Part shown: positions 62,367-63,746 of the stretch, in pieces
How the letters are laid out: each line of letters starts with the position of its first letter
Numbering within the stretch: the stretch's first letter is position 1
DNA from: Geobacteraceae bacterium
Lineage (GTDB): Bacteria > Desulfobacterota > Desulfuromonadia > Geobacterales > Geobacteraceae
DNA length: 63,746 bases
Reading direction: 5' to 3'
NCBI GenBank assembly: GCA_024281055.1
Contig: JAMXLF010000090.1
Location: 1 to 63,746 of the forward strand
Program-made: the position numbers and the translations under genes
The notes under the pieces: generated by a model
The model's database searches: none
What the model saw: only the letters and a program-made list of their open reading frames with translations
What the model was told of the DNA's origin: nothing

Positions 62367-63563
62367 TTAGCCCGGCCCCAAATATGTTACGGGATTAAAG
62401 TATCGGAGAAAATTGCCAAATATAGTTTCGAGTCTTTCAAAAACTCCTGGCTCAAGTTCAAAACTTTTCGCTTCGCCGTCTGGCAGATTGAATCGAACAA
62501 GATACGGCATGTCCCCAACAAATGTTCTAAATCTATATCCACTACACCATATGGAATTTCCCCATAGATGTTCCATCGAGCCCATATCGATATTGACGCC
62601 ATTAGGTGGGGTAAAATATTTCCGCTCTCCAGATATAGTGTCCACACCTTGCAATCTACGAGGGTTGTCCGTTGATCCGCTAAGACGCCAAACTACGCTC
62701 TCATCTGACCGCAACTGTATGCCAGAGGATGATTTTCCTGACCTATATTCATCACTACAGCAAATGCCTTTTTGAACATCATAACTGCACAATTTACTGT
62801 TAAATTTTTCGGTGATCCGAAATGTAATCCCATTCTCTGTTGATGGTACAAACTTTTCCCAGCCCAATCTGTTGAAGACGTTGTATTGAAATGTGGTTGG
62901 CAATGCGATTAAATTGTCTTCTATTTCGCTATCGATTGGCTTTATTAATAAATAAGGTTGCCATTCTGCATCTCTATTATCTTTAGTATCGTACTTATTA
63001 ATTGATTGACAGAGGTAAAGCTGTCTTGAATTGATAAGTTTTGAATCTACAACTGTTAATTGTGGATGAAGAGGCAAATGACCACTTTCAGTATTTAACG
63101 TTGTTTTGTTTATTCGGTAATCTTTTGTTTTAAACCATCCTGGTTTATTAGTGTCAGTAAGTATTGCTGTGAAGTAATAATAATCTTTATCAATACCGCT
63201 CAAAGTTCCATAAGGAACCTTGACAATAAAATTAAGTCCTTTTGTTTCGTTGAATTTATATAGCCCTCCATATTGAATTTGAATGATTACGTCGTCTTTA
63301 AACTTTTTCATACTCATTACTGAAGGTGGATAATGTGAGCTGGAATATTTCATATTTTCATAAGCTATTCTGGAACTCCATTTTCCTGTAGCTGGATCGA
63401 ATGTCCTCAAATAACCTCTTGAGTCATGAGTTACTACTTTTGTTCGTGTGCTTGAAATATTTAAAATGTGAGCGCTAGGTACGCTGCTGCAACCTGTTAA
63501 AAGCAACAACACTGCAATGATGCAAAAAGAGCCTATACTTGATAATCTCAAAAAATAAATCAT
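62367..63563 (-). CDS. AT-rich putative lipoprotein, probable foreign cassette gene
   Basis: The 398-residue protein has a lipobox in LLLLTGCSS, so the mature protein is a likely lipoprotein. It is visibly AT-rich with many AAA/AAT/TTT codons, unlike every other gene here, which signals horizontal transfer. Repeated beta-type segments (RGYLRTFDPATGKWSSRI, YGGLYKFNET) suggest a beta-propeller-like fold. It sits between two related attC-like sites. Its stop falls exactly at the first attC. Function unknown. Confidence 0.65.
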   Translation of the reverse strand: MIYFLRLSSIGSFCIIAVLLLLTGCSSVPSAHILNISSTRTKVVTHDSRGYLRTFDPATGKWSSRIAYENMKYSSSHYPPSVMSMKKFKDDVIIQIQYGGLYKFNETKGLNFIVKVPYGTLSGIDKDYYYFTAILTDTNKPGWFKTKDYRINKTTLNTESGHLPLHPQLTVVDSKLINSRQLYLCQSINKYDTKDNRDAEWQPYLLIKPIDSEIEDNLIALPTTFQYNVFNRLGWEKFVPSTENGITFRITEKFNSKLCSYDVQKGICCSDEYRSGKSSSGIQLRSDESVVWRLSGSTDNPRRLQGVDTISGERKYFTPPNGVNIDMGSMEHLWGNSIWCSGYRFRTFVGDMPYLVRFNLPDGEAKSFELEPGVFERLETIFGNFLRYFNPVTYLGPG

Positions 63564-63574
63564 CTCATTTCTCC

Positions 63575-63632
63575 AGCACAACGTGTGCGAGTGCAGCGGC
63601 GAAGCGAAGCGGAGACCGTCTGCCACGCTTGG
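63575..63632 (-). other. Second attC-like site, partly overlapping the repeat
   Basis: It aligns with the site at 62304-62366: CAACGT at one side, shared AGCGAAGCGGAGACCG (63603-63618 against 62331-62346, one mismatch) and TTGGAT at the other side. Boundary motifs are imperfect (GCACAAC, CTTGGAT). The last bases coincide with the start of the terminal repeat. Confidence 0.4.
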
Positions 63633-63746
63633 ATACTATGTAAGGCCCCCCTTGGGCATACATTTTCGTGTATGCTCGGCTTGACGAGAACCAATTCCAA
63701 TTGGAATCCAAAGGGGGCCTTACGCATGCGATTTTACACGAAATCA
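63626..63746 (-). repeat. Structured terminal repeat, right copy
   Basis: Inverted relative to the copy at 16-130. The inner hairpin here is GCATACA/TGTATGC instead of GCATACGG/CCGTATGC, so both strands of the stem changed together. The outer arms GTAAGGCC/GGCCTTAC are kept, and the loop between differs. It probably continues beyond the window. Confidence 0.8.

Overview
The window looks like chromosomal DNA from a Geobacteraceae-type deltaproteobacterium. The support is circumstantial but consistent. It is GC-rich and carries two acetyl-CoA hydrolase/transferase-type CoA transferases, stand-alone c-di-GMP-binding MshEN proteins, GEMM-I (cGAMP/c-di-GMP) riboswitch-like leaders, sigma-54-type promoters, large DUF11 surface proteins, a fused UvrA, and OleC/OleD-type genes. 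Both ends lie in inverted copies of one structured repeat of about 115-120 bp. The window may therefore be a complete draft contig that stops at a multicopy repeat.

Layout, left half. The 5' end holds the repeat, an MshEN-receiver protein and a ChaN-like haem-binding protein. A livHMGF branched-chain amino acid transporter operon follows; it has no binding-protein gene and is interrupted by a 148-bp palindrome. Next come an Nramp transporter, a gene remnant, pcm, a secreted dienelactone hydrolase, an 11-residue-repeat protein, an RRM protein, a lipoprotein, a type II NADH dehydrogenase, a cold-shock protein, an RlmI-like methyltransferase and a HAD phosphatase. An MshQ-like adhesin, a 1862-residue UvrA with four ABC modules, two small envelope proteins, a GGDEF-EAL protein, bacterioferritin and a DUF2231 membrane protein complete this half.

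Centre (about 29.5-46.5 kb, all minus strand). This is the most unusual region, a DUF11 surface-protein locus. It holds a 2146-residue lectin-plus-DUF11 repeat protein and a second operon. That operon encodes a 186-residue secreted protein, two overlapping micro-ORFs, three DUF11 proteins and a 2053-residue protein combining DUF11, an OmpA domain and a predicted outer-membrane barrel. Each of the two transcription units has a sigma-54-like promoter, a GEMM-I-like aptamer carrying A at the ligand-specificity position (the cGAMP-type base), and an intrinsic terminator just before the first start codon. Several products share a closing C-terminal strand ending in Ile/Val-Asn, as does the MshQ-like protein at 15-19 kb. 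I read this as a second-messenger-controlled cell-surface assembly.

Right half. Two paralogous CoA transferases have separate promoters and operators. An oleC-oleD-phosphopantetheinyl transferase operon follows with no oleA or oleB beside it. A MocR regulator and a divergent flavin-oxidase-like gene are separated by a 225-bp element with perfect 15-bp terminal inverted repeats. Then come ccdAB with a double-palindrome operator, a CPA2 antiporter, a lipoprotein, a second MshEN protein and two secreted proteins. Last is an AT-rich lipoprotein gene flanked by two related attC-like sites, which suggests an integron-type cassette at the contig edge. I saw no tRNA, rRNA, CRISPR array, transposase or integrase gene.
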